A stretch of 57,634 nt of DNA, from NCBI GenBank assembly GCA_014360805.1, contig JACIWU010000012.1:1-57634 (forward strand), in the 5' to 3' direction. Below the pieces are notes generated by a model that was not told where the DNA came from, did not search any database, and was given only the letters and a program-made list of their open reading frames with translations. Shown here piece by piece: positions 16,957-25,238 of the stretch (its first letter is position 1; the number at the start of each line of letters is the position of its first letter). This stretch comes from Chloroflexota bacterium. GTDB lineage: Bacteria; Chloroflexota; Anaerolineae; DTLA01. The position numbers and the translations under genes were made by a program.

Positions 16957-18346
16957 CGAGATTCTCAAAGGGATGACCCCAGACTCCGCGCCCCGAGGCA
17001 CGGGCGACACTCGGCCGACGGAGCGCTCCGACGAGGACGTGTGCCCCATCTGCGGCGGCACGGGCCTGCTCCTGCCCGACCTGCCCGTGGATCACCCCGA
17101 TTTCGGCCACGCGGTCCCGTGCCAGTGCGCGCTCCGCAAACTGGAAGAGCGCAGGCAGGAACACCTCCGCAAGTGGAGCGACCTGGGCGCCCTGTCCCAC
17201 ATGACCTTTGAGAACTTCACACCAGGCGGCCGCCAGCACACGCCGGCCCAGCAGCGCAACTTGCAGATGGCCTACGAGCGGGCGCGCGCCTTCGCCGAGA
17301 ACCCCCAGGGCTGGCTGGTGTTCCGCGGCGGGTTCGGGTCGGGCAAGACCCATCTGGCCGCCGCCATCGCCAACTACCGCCTGGCGCTTGGGGAAGCGGT
17401 CGTCTTCGCCGTGGTGCCCGACCTGCTGGACTACCTGCGCGCCAGTTTCAGCCCCACCAGCGAGGCGCCGTTTGACGAGCGCTTCCAGAGCATCCTGGAC
17501 ACGCCGCTCCTGGTGCTGGACGACCTGGGCACCCAGAGTTCCACGCCCTGGGCGCAGGAAAAACTCTTCCAGATTCTCAACCACCGCTATAATCGGCGAC
17601 AGCCCACGGTCATCACCATGAACTGCGAACTGGACGAGATAGACCTGCGCCTGCGCTCGCGCCTGCTGGACCTGGACCTGGTGGAGCATGTGGTGCTGCA
17701 GGTGCCCGACTACCGCGGCGCGGAACCCGGCGGAATAGCCGAACTAGACGCGCTGGCCCTCTACACAGAGATGACCTTTGAGCGATTTGACCTGCGCCAG
17801 AACGAGCAGGGCCTCACGGCCGAGCAGCGGGAGAATCTGCGAGAGGCCTTCGCCTTCGCCAAGCAATACGCGCAAAGCCCCGACGGCTGGGTGGTGTTTC
17901 AGGGCGTGTACGGGTGCGGCAAGACCCACCTGGCCGCGGCCATCGCCAACTATCGCCACGCCCAGGGCGAGCCGGTGGTGTTCGTCGTCGTGCCCGACCT
18001 GCTGGACCACCTGCGGGCCACGTTCAGCCCGTTGAGTCCCGTGTCCTACGACCGCCGCCTGGAAGAGGTGAAGATGGCCAAGTTCCTGGTGCTGGACGAC
18101 CTGGGGACCGAGAGCGCGACGCCCTGGGCCCGCGAGAAACTGTACCAAATCTGCAACTACCGCTATCTGGCGCGCCTGCCTACCGTCTTCACCACCAGCC
18201 AAGACATGGACAAACTGGACCCGCGCCTGCGCATTCGCATGCTGGACAAGACCCGCTGCACGGTGGTGCAGATCAAGGCGCCCGCCTACCGGGGGCAGGC
18301 CAGGAGCGACAGCCCCGGCCGACCGCGCTCGCGCACCCGACCCTAG
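16943..18346 (+). CDS. Tandem-duplicated DnaC/DnaI-like helicase-loader ATPase
   Basis: 467 residues. A zinc-binding motif lies near the N-terminus (CPICGGTG at 34-41 and PCQC at 59-62). Two complete DnaC/IstB-type AAA+ domains follow. Domain 1 has Walker A GGFGSGKTHLAAA (about 129-141), Walker B LLVLDDLGTQ and a RSRLLD arginine region. Domain 2 repeats the layout with GVYGCGKTHLAAA (about 322-334), FLVLDDLGTE and IRMLD. Each domain is preceded by an MTFE-F box (MTFENFTPGG, MTFERFDLRQ). Usual DnaI/DnaC proteins of about 250-310 residues have a single ATPase. Both Walker motifs look intact. ATG 16943 overlaps the DnaD gene by 14 bases. It would load DnaB from the same operon. Confidence 0.88.
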   Translation: MRRIDEILKGMTPDSAPRGTGDTRPTERSDEDVCPICGGTGLLLPDLPVDHPDFGHAVPCQCALRKLEERRQEHLRKWSDLGALSHMTFENFTPGGRQHTPAQQRNLQMAYERARAFAENPQGWLVFRGGFGSGKTHLAAAIANYRLALGEAVVFAVVPDLLDYLRASFSPTSEAPFDERFQSILDTPLLVLDDLGTQSSTPWAQEKLFQILNHRYNRRQPTVITMNCELDEIDLRLRSRLLDLDLVEHVVLQVPDYRGAEPGGIAELDALALYTEMTFERFDLRQNEQGLTAEQRENLREAFAFAKQYAQSPDGWVVFQGVYGCGKTHLAAAIANYRHAQGEPVVFVVVPDLLDHLRATFSPLSPVSYDRRLEEVKMAKFLVLDDLGTESATPWAREKLYQICNYRYLARLPTVFTTSQDMDKLDPRLRIRMLDKTRCTVVQIKAPAYRGQARSDSPGRPRSRTRP

Positions 18347-18440
18347 CAGAGGCGGCACGAACCGCCCTCTCCGCCGCCCCAGATACGGGACTCGGCCCCA
18401 GGGTTTGCTGGCGCAGAGCGTATCGCATCGGGGCATACGT

Positions 18441-18469
18441 TTGGCAGGGGCCCGCCCCCAACGTATAAT
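18441..18469 (+). promoter_or_regulatory. Promoter of the glycoside hydrolase-glycosyltransferase operon
   Basis: TTGGCA (18441-18446), a 17-bp spacer and TATAAT (18464-18469). It makes the TTG at 18498 the plausible first start. Confidence 0.85.
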
Positions 18470-18497
18470 CTGCAAAACGCTGCTGTGGAGGGAACCC

Positions 18498-20222
18498 TTG
18501 CGGAGACGCCCCAAACGGCGAGTCGCCTGGTTCATCGTGCTCGGCGCGCTCATCGCACTTGCGGTCGTTGGGACATTCCTGTGCCGCGACGCGCTGCGCG
18601 CGGGCATGTACGGCGTTACCGGCGAAGAGGACCTGCGCGAGCAGATCAAGGGCACGGTCGCCTGGGCGCTCATCCAACTCACCCGTCCCCCTCTCCAGAC
18701 CTCGCCCATGACCCCTATCGCCCACGCGGGGGTGAACCCTTACGGCGTGAACGTCTTCCTGGAGCAGGAGGTGGAACCTGCCAAGGTGGAGCAGGCGATT
18801 CGCATGATTCGCGACGCGGGCTTCCACTGGATTCGGCAGGAGTTCCCGTGGGAGGACATTGAAATTCACGGGCGCGGCGATTTCACCGACCGCCGCAACG
18901 AGCCGCCCCGTTCGGCGTGGGAGAAGTACGACCGCATCGTGGACCTGGCGGAACGGTACGGGCTGGAGATCATCGCGCGGCTGGACAACCCGCCCGCCTG
19001 GTCCCGCGCCGACGGCGACGCGCGCGGCACGCTGGCCCCTCCCGACGACCTGAACGATTTCGGCAACTTCGTGGAAGCCGTGGTGCGCCGCTACAAGGGC
19101 CGCATCCGCTACTATCAGATTTGGAACGAGCCGAACATCTACCCCGAATGGGGCGAGCAGCCGGTCAGCCCCGAAGGCTACGTGGCGCTGCTGAAGGTGG
19201 CCTACACGCGCGCCAAGGCCGCCGACCCCGACTGCGTCATCCTGTGCGCGGGGCTGGCCCAGACGCTGGAGCCCGGCGGGCGGAACATGAACGACCTGGT
19301 CTTCTTGCAGCGCATGTATGACGCCGGCGTGCGGGGCTACTTTGACATCATGAGCGTCATGGCCTACGGCCTGTGGACCGGCCCGACGGACCGGCGCGCC
19401 ACACCCGACCGCACCAACTTCGCGCGCCCTCAACTCATCCGCGAGATTATGGTGCGCAACGCCGACGCCGACAAGCCCATCTGGGCCACCGAGGTGGGCT
19501 GGAACGCCGTGCCGCCCGACTTCCCCAAGCCCGCCATCTATGGCCGCGTTACGCCCGAACAGCAGGCGCGCTACGCCGTGGAAGCCTATCGCCGTGCCCA
19601 AGCCGAATGGCCCTGGATGGGCGTCATGAACTACTGGTTCTTCAAGCGCGCCACCGACACCGAGACCGGCGAGGTCTTCTACTACTTCCGCATGGTGGAG
19701 CCCGATTTCACCCCCATGCCGGTGTACGAGGCCATGCGGCAACTCACCGCCGAGGTGCCGACGGTGTACACTGGCTGGCACCAGGAGGACCACTGGGCGC
19801 TCTCCTATGTCGGCCGGTGGGTGGACGTGGCCGACTCCCGCGCCGTCCTGGGCGGCTACCGCCGAAGCCAGGGGGAGGGCCAGGTGCATTTTCGGTTCGC
19901 GGGCACCGACCTGGATTTGGTGCTCGTGAGAGGGCCGGAGGGCGGCGCGATGGAGGTCTTCGTGGACGGCCGCGCCGCCGCGACGCTGAATCTCCGCGCG
20001 GATGCCGCCATGCCGGGAGTTGTTGTCCCTGTGGCGCACGGCCTGCGCGCGGGCCTGCACGATGTGGCCGTGTACGCGACCGACGGCGCGGCGCTGGACG
20101 GGCTCATCGTGCGGAATCGGCCGGGCGCGTTCGCCGCGCGCAAGGCGCTGGGGCTGCTGGCGCTGGCCGCAGGCGCGCTGGGGCTGCTGGCGGTGCCCTT
20201 CCAGGCCAGGAGGCGCGCATGA
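18498..20222 (+). CDS. Membrane-anchored glycoside hydrolase-like protein (clan GH-A fold)
   Basis: 574 residues from a TTG start with GGAGGG upstream. The basic N-terminus RRRPKRR precedes a membrane helix (about 9-29), so the catalytic part lies outside. The TIM-barrel region (about 75-420) resembles GH39/GH5-type enzymes: GFHWIRQEFPWEDIE, then IWNEPNIYPEW with the candidate acid/base Glu211, and PIWATEVGWN with the candidate nucleophile Glu332. A beta-sandwich-like module follows (about 430-540), and a last hydrophobic helix (LGLLALAAGALGLLAVPF) comes before a basic end. Its TGA overlaps the ATG of the glycosyltransferase, so it probably acts in the same cell-surface polysaccharide pathway. 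Substrate unknown. Confidence 0.82.
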   Translation: MRRRPKRRVAWFIVLGALIALAVVGTFLCRDALRAGMYGVTGEEDLREQIKGTVAWALIQLTRPPLQTSPMTPIAHAGVNPYGVNVFLEQEVEPAKVEQAIRMIRDAGFHWIRQEFPWEDIEIHGRGDFTDRRNEPPRSAWEKYDRIVDLAERYGLEIIARLDNPPAWSRADGDARGTLAPPDDLNDFGNFVEAVVRRYKGRIRYYQIWNEPNIYPEWGEQPVSPEGYVALLKVAYTRAKAADPDCVILCAGLAQTLEPGGRNMNDLVFLQRMYDAGVRGYFDIMSVMAYGLWTGPTDRRATPDRTNFARPQLIREIMVRNADADKPIWATEVGWNAVPPDFPKPAIYGRVTPEQQARYAVEAYRRAQAEWPWMGVMNYWFFKRATDTETGEVFYYFRMVEPDFTPMPVYEAMRQLTAEVPTVYTGWHQEDHWALSYVGRWVDVADSRAVLGGYRRSQGEGQVHFRFAGTDLDLVLVRGPEGGAMEVFVDGRAAATLNLRADAAMPGVVVPVAHGLRAGLHDVAVYATDGAALDGLIVRNRPGAFAARKALGLLALAAGALGLLAVPFQARRRA

Positions 20223-22609
20223 CGCGACGGCGTTCGGTGTGGCTGCTCCTGGCGCTTGTGCTGGCGCTGGCGGCGTTCCTGCGCTTCTACCGCATCGGCG
20301 CGCAAAGCCTGTGGAACGACGAGGGCACCAGCGCGGCGCTGGCCCTGCGCGACCTGGCCACCATCACGCGCGACGCGGCGCATGACATCCACCCGCCGCT
20401 GTACTACTGGCTGCTGCACTTTTGGGTGCGCCTGTGGGGCACGGGCGAACTGGCCCTGCGGTCGCTGTCGGCATTGTTGGGCGTCGCGACCGTGGCCCTC
20501 GTCTTCCTCATCGGCGACAGCCTGTTCGGCGCGGGCGTGGGGCTTCTGGCTGCGTTCCTGGCGGCGATTTCGCCGTTCCAGGTGTACTACTCCCAGGAGA
20601 CGCGCATGTACATGCTCCTGGCTGCCGTCGTCTGCCTGGGCACCTACGCCCTCGTGCGCTACGTGAGGGCTGAAGCCTCTCACCGTGGAGCGCACGGAGA
20701 CCTCTCCGCCGTCTCTGGGGTGAAGGGGTTCTCCGTCCTCTACGCCCTGGCGGTGGTCATGGGGCTGTACACCCACTACTCGTTCCCCATGCTGTGGGGC
20801 GTGTGGAACCTGGCGTATCTCGCGTTTTGGCTGTGGCACCGCGGCGGGACAGGCCGCCTGCTCCGATGGGCCGCGATTCAAGCGGCGGCGTTCGCCCTGT
20901 ACATCCCGTGGCTGCCCACGGGCTTGCGCCAGATGACGCAGTGGCCCGCCATCAGCGAACCTCATTCGCTGGCGTTCTTCGTCAAGGATGCGTTCGTCCT
21001 GCTGGTGGGCGGGCACTCGCTGACCCTGAGCCGCTCCGATCTCCTTGTCCTGGCGGCGGCGCTGGGCGTGGTCGCGCTGGTGGGCCTCCTACCGCTGCGC
21101 CGCGCGGCGAACGGGCGAGCCGACCTGCCCTGGTGGTGGCGAACAGGGCTAGTCGGCACGTGGCTGGCGGTGCCCGTCCTGGCGCAGTGGGCGCTGTCGC
21201 TGCTGAAGCCGGCCTACAGGCCCAAGTTCTTCCTGATCTGCGCGCCCGCGTTTGCGCTCCTGGTGGCGCGCGGTGCGCTGTGGCCCGCACAGCGCCGGCC
21301 GCGGGGGTTGGGCAAGGTCTGGGCGCAGGCGTGGCTGCTGCTGGCGGTTGTCGCGCTGGCGAGCACCGGCGCCCAGGCGCTGCAAAACTACTACTTTGAC
21401 CCCGCATACGCCCGCGATGACTACCGCGCCATCGCCCGCTATGTGGAAGCCTTCGGCGGGCCGGACGACGCGGTGCTCATCAACGCGCCAAGCCAGGTGG
21501 AAACGTTCACCCTGTACTACAAGGGCGCCAGCCCGGTCTATCCACTGCCCCGTCAACGCCCGCTGGACAGGGCCGCGACCGAGGGCGACCTCCAGCAGAT
21601 GATTGCCGGCAGGGAGCGCGTCTTCGCCATCTTCTGGGCCACCGACGAGAGCGACCCGGAATGGTTCGTTGAGTCCTGGATGGACAGTCATGCGTTCAAG
21701 GCGTCGGACGACTGGTTCGGCAACGTGCGGTTCGTCGTGTACGCCGTGCCCACGAAGCCGATGGCCCAGATTGCCCACCCGCTGGACGCCCGCCTGGGGG
21801 ATAGCATCCGCCTGCGCGGCTACAGCCTGCTGAGCGAGGACGTGCCCTCGGGCGGCATCGTGCAGATCACGCTGTTCTGGGAGGCGCTGGACGCCATATC
21901 CGAGCGGTACAAGGTCTTCGTGCATCTGCTGGACGCGGGCGGCCACGTGGTGGGCCAGCGCGACGCCGAACCCGTGGGCGGGGCCGCCATGACGACGACG
22001 TGGAAGGTTGGCGACCAAATCGCCGACAACTATGGCGTGCCCGTGCCGCCCGGGGCCCCGCCCGGCGAATACCGGCTGGAAATCGGGATGTATCGGATGA
22101 GCGATGGGGCGCGCCTGCCCATCTCCCTGAACGGGGCCGACGCAGGCGACCACCTGCTTCTTGACCCGATTCGCGTGTCCAGAGCGCCGCGCCAACCGCC
22201 GCTGTCGGCCATCCCGATGCAGAAGCGCCTCTCGGCCCGCTTCGGCCCGCTGGAACTGGGCGGCGTGGACGTGCACAAGTTGGGGTTTGAGGGCCAGCGG
22301 GTGGACATTCGGCCAGGCGACGTGGTGCACCTCACGCTATTCTGGCGGGCGGCCACCGCCCCTGGCGCGGACTACGAGATGACCATCGGCGACCGAGGCG
22401 CGGCGCTTTCCAGCACGGGCCAGCCCGCCGAGGGCCGCTATCCCACGTCGCTCTGGGCCGAGGGCGAGGTGGTGCGCGACGACCGCTTTATGTTGATCCC
22501 TGCGGACCTGCCGGCGGGGCGCTACGACCTGTACCTGTCGGCGCGCGCGCTCCCCGACGGCAAATGGAGCGAGGCGATGTTCCTGTGTACGCTCAAGGTG
22601 GTGCGATAA
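20219..22609 (+). CDS. GT39-type membrane glycosyltransferase with two C-terminal beta-domains
   Basis: 796 residues. The N-terminal membrane part (about 1-400, roughly ten helices) has the dolichyl-phosphate mannosyltransferase/ArnT-like signature: WNDEGTSAALALRDL with the acidic pair in the first loop, HDIHPPLYYWLLHFW, and YYSQETRMYMLLA. Polyprenyl-phosphate sugars are the expected donors. The extracytoplasmic part ends in two related modules (about 520-650 and 670-790) with ITLFWEA and LTLFWRA cores, common in such Chloroflexota proteins. The loop at 20678-20736 (SHRGAHGDLSAVSGVKGF) matches a palindromic intergenic repeat and looks like an in-frame insertion. It overlaps the preceding gene (ATGA) and is one base before the next. 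Confidence 0.88.
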   Translation: MTRRRSVWLLLALVLALAAFLRFYRIGAQSLWNDEGTSAALALRDLATITRDAAHDIHPPLYYWLLHFWVRLWGTGELALRSLSALLGVATVALVFLIGDSLFGAGVGLLAAFLAAISPFQVYYSQETRMYMLLAAVVCLGTYALVRYVRAEASHRGAHGDLSAVSGVKGFSVLYALAVVMGLYTHYSFPMLWGVWNLAYLAFWLWHRGGTGRLLRWAAIQAAAFALYIPWLPTGLRQMTQWPAISEPHSLAFFVKDAFVLLVGGHSLTLSRSDLLVLAAALGVVALVGLLPLRRAANGRADLPWWWRTGLVGTWLAVPVLAQWALSLLKPAYRPKFFLICAPAFALLVARGALWPAQRRPRGLGKVWAQAWLLLAVVALASTGAQALQNYYFDPAYARDDYRAIARYVEAFGGPDDAVLINAPSQVETFTLYYKGASPVYPLPRQRPLDRAATEGDLQQMIAGRERVFAIFWATDESDPEWFVESWMDSHAFKASDDWFGNVRFVVYAVPTKPMAQIAHPLDARLGDSIRLRGYSLLSEDVPSGGIVQITLFWEALDAISERYKVFVHLLDAGGHVVGQRDAEPVGGAAMTTTWKVGDQIADNYGVPVPPGAPPGEYRLEIGMYRMSDGARLPISLNGADAGDHLLLDPIRVSRAPRQPPLSAIPMQKRLSARFGPLELGGVDVHKLGFEGQRVDIRPGDVVHLTLFWRAATAPGADYEMTIGDRGAALSSTGQPAEGRYPTSLWAEGEVVRDDRFMLIPADLPAGRYDLYLSARALPDGKWSEAMFLCTLKVVR
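20678..20736. repeat. TCACCG-type palindromic repeat inside the glycosyltransferase gene
   Basis: TCACCGTGGAGCGCACGGAG at the left and GTCTCTGGGGTGAAGGGGTT at the right. The right part matches 39676-39695 (GTCTCTGTGATGAAGGGGTT) in 18 of 20 positions. The reading frame is kept through the element. Confidence 0.7.
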
Positions 22610-22610
22610 G

Positions 22611-23591
22611 ATGAAAGTGTCGGTGATCGCCACGGTCTTGAACGAGCGCGAAAGCATCGGCGCGCTGCTGGATTCCCTCGCGGCTCAGACGCGCCCGCCG
22701 GATGAGATCGTCATCGTGGATGGCGGCTCCACCGACGGCACGCTGGACATTCTCGGCCGCTATCTGGAGCGGCTGCCGCTGCGGTTGCTGTTTCAGCCGG
22801 GGGCCAACATCTCGCAGGGGCGCAACTACGCCATTCGCAACGCCACCGGCGAGATTATCGCTTCCACCGACGCGGGCACGCGGCTGGTTCCCGAGTGGCT
22901 CGCCGAGATTGTCGCGCCCATTGAGCGCGGCGAGGCGCCTGTCAGCGCAGGGTTCTTCGTGTCGGATCCGCGGACGGTCTTTGAACTCGCGCTCGGGGCC
23001 ACGACGCTCCCCGACCTGCGGGACATCCGCCCGGACCGATTTCTGCCATCCAGCCGCTCGGTGGCGTTCCTCAAGCGCGCATGGGAAGAAGTGGGCGGCT
23101 ACCCCGAATGGCTGGACTATTGCGAGGACTTGATCTTTGACTTTGCGCTCCGCCGGCGCTACGGGGCCTTCGCCTTCGCGCCCAGGGCCATCGCCCACTT
23201 TCGCCCCAGGCCGAACCTGCGCGCCTTCGCGCGGCAGTACTATCGCTACGCTCGCGGCGATGGCAAGGCCGACCTGTGGCGGGAGCGCCAGGCGGCCCGC
23301 TATGGGACCTATTTCGTCGCCGTGCCGTTGATTGCGGTGGCGGGGCTGGCGCTTCATCCTGCCGTCTGGCTCCTGTACCTGCTGGGGGCGGCGGCCATGC
23401 TGCGCACGCCGTACCGGCGGCTTCTCCCGCGCCTGGCGGGACTCTCCGCCGCCGACAAGGCCAGGGCCATCCTGTGGGTGCCCGTCATCCGCGTTACCGG
23501 CGACTGGGCCAAGATGGTGGGGTATCCCGTGGGCGCGCTGTGGCGCTTGCGGCACCGCAAGGAGATTCCGCCCCACCCCCACCGCCCCTGA
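22611..23591 (+). CDS. Family 2 glycosyltransferase
   Basis: 326 residues. The GT-A domain starts at once: KVSVIATVLNERESIGALLDSL, DEIVIVDGGSTDGT (nucleotide-sugar site) and IIASTDAGTRLVPEWL, where DAG replaces the usual DxD. An acceptor-region acidic residue occurs in PEWLDYCEDLIFDF. The C-terminal third has hydrophobic stretches (VAVPLIAVAGLALHPAVWLL, then LYLLGAAAM) that probably attach it to the inner face of the membrane. It follows the GT39 gene by one base and completes a three-gene surface-glycan operon. Confidence 0.88.
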   Translation: MKVSVIATVLNERESIGALLDSLAAQTRPPDEIVIVDGGSTDGTLDILGRYLERLPLRLLFQPGANISQGRNYAIRNATGEIIASTDAGTRLVPEWLAEIVAPIERGEAPVSAGFFVSDPRTVFELALGATTLPDLRDIRPDRFLPSSRSVAFLKRAWEEVGGYPEWLDYCEDLIFDFALRRRYGAFAFAPRAIAHFRPRPNLRAFARQYYRYARGDGKADLWRERQAARYGTYFVAVPLIAVAGLALHPAVWLLYLLGAAAMLRTPYRRLLPRLAGLSAADKARAILWVPVIRVTGDWAKMVGYPVGALWRLRHRKEIPPHPHRP

Positions 23592-23617
23592 TGGTGGGGG
23601 AGAATCTCTTACAAGGA

Positions 23618-23648
23618 GACCCCAAAGGTCTGCGAGACCCTTGGGGTC
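23618..23648 (+). terminator. Hairpin after the glycosyltransferase operon
   Basis: GACCCCAAAGGTCT (23618-23631), loop GCG, AGACCCTTGGGGTC (23635-23648), one mismatch. There is no clear T tract, so it may act as an mRNA-stabilising 3' end rather than an intrinsic terminator. Confidence 0.55.
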
Positions 23649-23667
23649 TTCGCGGGCAGCGAGCAGG

Positions 23668-23717
23668 GCGGCTTTCCATAGCCGTCGGAGGCAGGGGGCA
23701 GGTCTGGAAGCCTGCCC
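23668..23717. repeat. Interspersed element, copy 1 (inverse orientation to 49972-50020)
   Basis: It contains GGCGGCTTTCCATAGCC, GGAGGCAGGGGGCAGG and TCTGGAAGCCTGCCC. Its reverse complement aligns with 49972-50020 over about 48 bases with few differences. Confidence 0.75.
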
Positions 23718-23800
23718 TATGTTCTGTACGTTTCGTGCTGCCGCTCATCGGTCTGACAGGTTTCCACCGAAGTGTATCCACTACTCACGGGCGACCCCGA

Positions 23801-23829
23801 TTGACCCTCAACGCGCGGCTGGGTATACT
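23801..23829 (+). promoter_or_regulatory. Promoter of the PII-like/exchanger operon
   Basis: TTGACC (23801-23806), a 17-bp spacer and TATACT (23824-23829). Confidence 0.8.
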
Positions 23830-23882
23830 GGCAGTACGCCCGAGTAGTTCAAGGGCTACCCACAGGATAAGGAGAGCCTGCC

Positions 23883-24245
23883 ATGTACATGATCTTTTAC
23901 GTGCTGAATGAGCCGAACAAACTGGATGCGCTGCTGGATGCGTGGGATGCCATCGGCATCAGCGGCGCGACCATCGTGGAGAGCACGGGGCGGCAACGCC
24001 GCAAGGCCAAAGCCCACATCCCCATGCGTTTCAGTTTCGGCCTCGGGGCCAGCGAATGCGTGGACTGCTACCACTACACCCTGTTCGCCATCGTGGAGGA
24101 CGAGCGCCTGGTGCAGCGGTGCATTGAGGCCACGGAGAGCGTCGTGGGGGATCTGGGCCAGCCGGACACGGGGATTCTGGCGGCCTGGCCCCTGGCCACG
24201 GTGAGGGGGTTGCCCAAGCAGCCACGGAGCGCGGAGGGACGTTGA
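23883..24245 (+). CDS. PII-like (GlnB-superfamily fold) regulatory protein
   Basis: 120 residues. The N-terminus YMIFYVLNEPNKLDALLDAW, followed by GISGATIVESTGRQ, has the beta-alpha-beta arrangement of PII-like trimeric regulators, in which a KLDxLLxAW helix leads into a GAT-x2-ES strand. The central HIPMRFSFGLGA would correspond to the variable loop, and the second half (YTLFAIVEDERLVQRCIEAT) repeats the ferredoxin-like fold. The uridylylated Tyr of true GlnB is not identifiable. Its TGA overlaps the ATG of the ion exchanger by one base, which suggests that it controls this transporter. ATG 23883 follows AAGGAGAG. Confidence 0.72.
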   Translation: MYMIFYVLNEPNKLDALLDAWDAIGISGATIVESTGRQRRKAKAHIPMRFSFGLGASECVDCYHYTLFAIVEDERLVQRCIEATESVVGDLGQPDTGILAAWPLATVRGLPKQPRSAEGR

Positions 24246-25228
24246 TGGTCTGGATACAGTTCATCGTCAGCGCCGCCGTCGTCGTGGTCGCGGCCATCAA
24301 ACTCGCCGAGTACGGCGATGCCATCTCCGTTCGCACGCGGCTGGGCGGCATGTTCATCGGAACTTTGCTGATGGCGGGGGCCACATCGCTCCCCGAACTG
24401 CTCACCACGATCAACTCGCTGGACCAGAACGTGCCCAGTCTGGCGGTGGGCAATGTGTTCGGCAGCAACATGTTCAACATGTTTCTGCTGGCCGCGCTGG
24501 ACGCCGTCTTCTGGCAGGCCCGCATCCTGCGGCGGGTGGCCACGAAGCACGCGCTCACGGCCAGCCTGGCCGTCTTCATCGCGGCGCTGTCCATCTTTTT
24601 CATCCTGGCCGACATTGACGTGCGCATAGGCTGGGTGGGGCTGGACAGCCTTCTGATCATCGTTACCTACGTCGTCGCCGTGCGGCTGCTTCAAGGCGAC
24701 GCGCCCAGAGCCGCCACCGGCGCCGCAGAGGCCGACGTTACGGGCGTGCCCACCCTGCCGTGGGCGCTCGTGGGGTTCGCCGCGGCCAGCGGCGTGCTGG
24801 TGCTCACCACGCCACACCTGGTGCGTAGCAGCGTAGGCATCGCCGAGATCACGGGCTTGAGCACGGGGTTCGTCGGGGCCCTCCTCGTGGCGATCGTTAC
24901 GTCGCTGCCAGAGTTGACCGCCATCATCGCGGCGGCGCGCCTGGGCGCCTATGACCTGGCCGTGGGCAACTTGTTCGGCAGCAACCTGTTCAACGTCTTC
25001 ATCCTCGGCATGACGGACGTCTTCTACCTGCCCGGTCGGTTTCTGGGCACGGTGGACTCGGCTTTCGCCATCGCGGGGCTGTTGGGGCTTCTGCTGACCG
25101 CGCTGGGCCTCATCAACAACCTGGCTCGAGCCGAACGCCGCATCCTGTTCGTGGAGGTGGACGCGCTTCTGCTAATGATGGGATACGTTGGGGGGATGTG
25201 GTACTTGTACGCGCGCGGCATCGGGTAG
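24245..25228 (+). CDS. Sodium/calcium exchanger-family (CaCA) membrane antiporter
   Basis: 327 residues, about ten membrane helices in two inverted repeats. The alpha-repeat signatures are visible twice: GTLLMAGATSLPELLTTI with AVGNVFGSNMFN in the first half, and AIVTSLPELTAIIAAA with AVGNLFGSNLFN in the second. The acidic residues in the two SLPEL motifs are the expected cation ligands. The substrate (Ca2+ or another divalent ion against H+ or Na+) cannot be told. The start could be ATG 24245 or TTG 24242. It is translationally coupled to the PII-like gene. Confidence 0.88.
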   Translation: MVWIQFIVSAAVVVVAAIKLAEYGDAISVRTRLGGMFIGTLLMAGATSLPELLTTINSLDQNVPSLAVGNVFGSNMFNMFLLAALDAVFWQARILRRVATKHALTASLAVFIAALSIFFILADIDVRIGWVGLDSLLIIVTYVVAVRLLQGDAPRAATGAAEADVTGVPTLPWALVGFAAASGVLVLTTPHLVRSSVGIAEITGLSTGFVGALLVAIVTSLPELTAIIAAARLGAYDLAVGNLFGSNLFNVFILGMTDVFYLPGRFLGTVDSAFAIAGLLGLLLTALGLINNLARAERRILFVEVDALLLMMGYVGGMWYLYARGIG

Positions 25229-25238
25229 GTGGCCCGAC

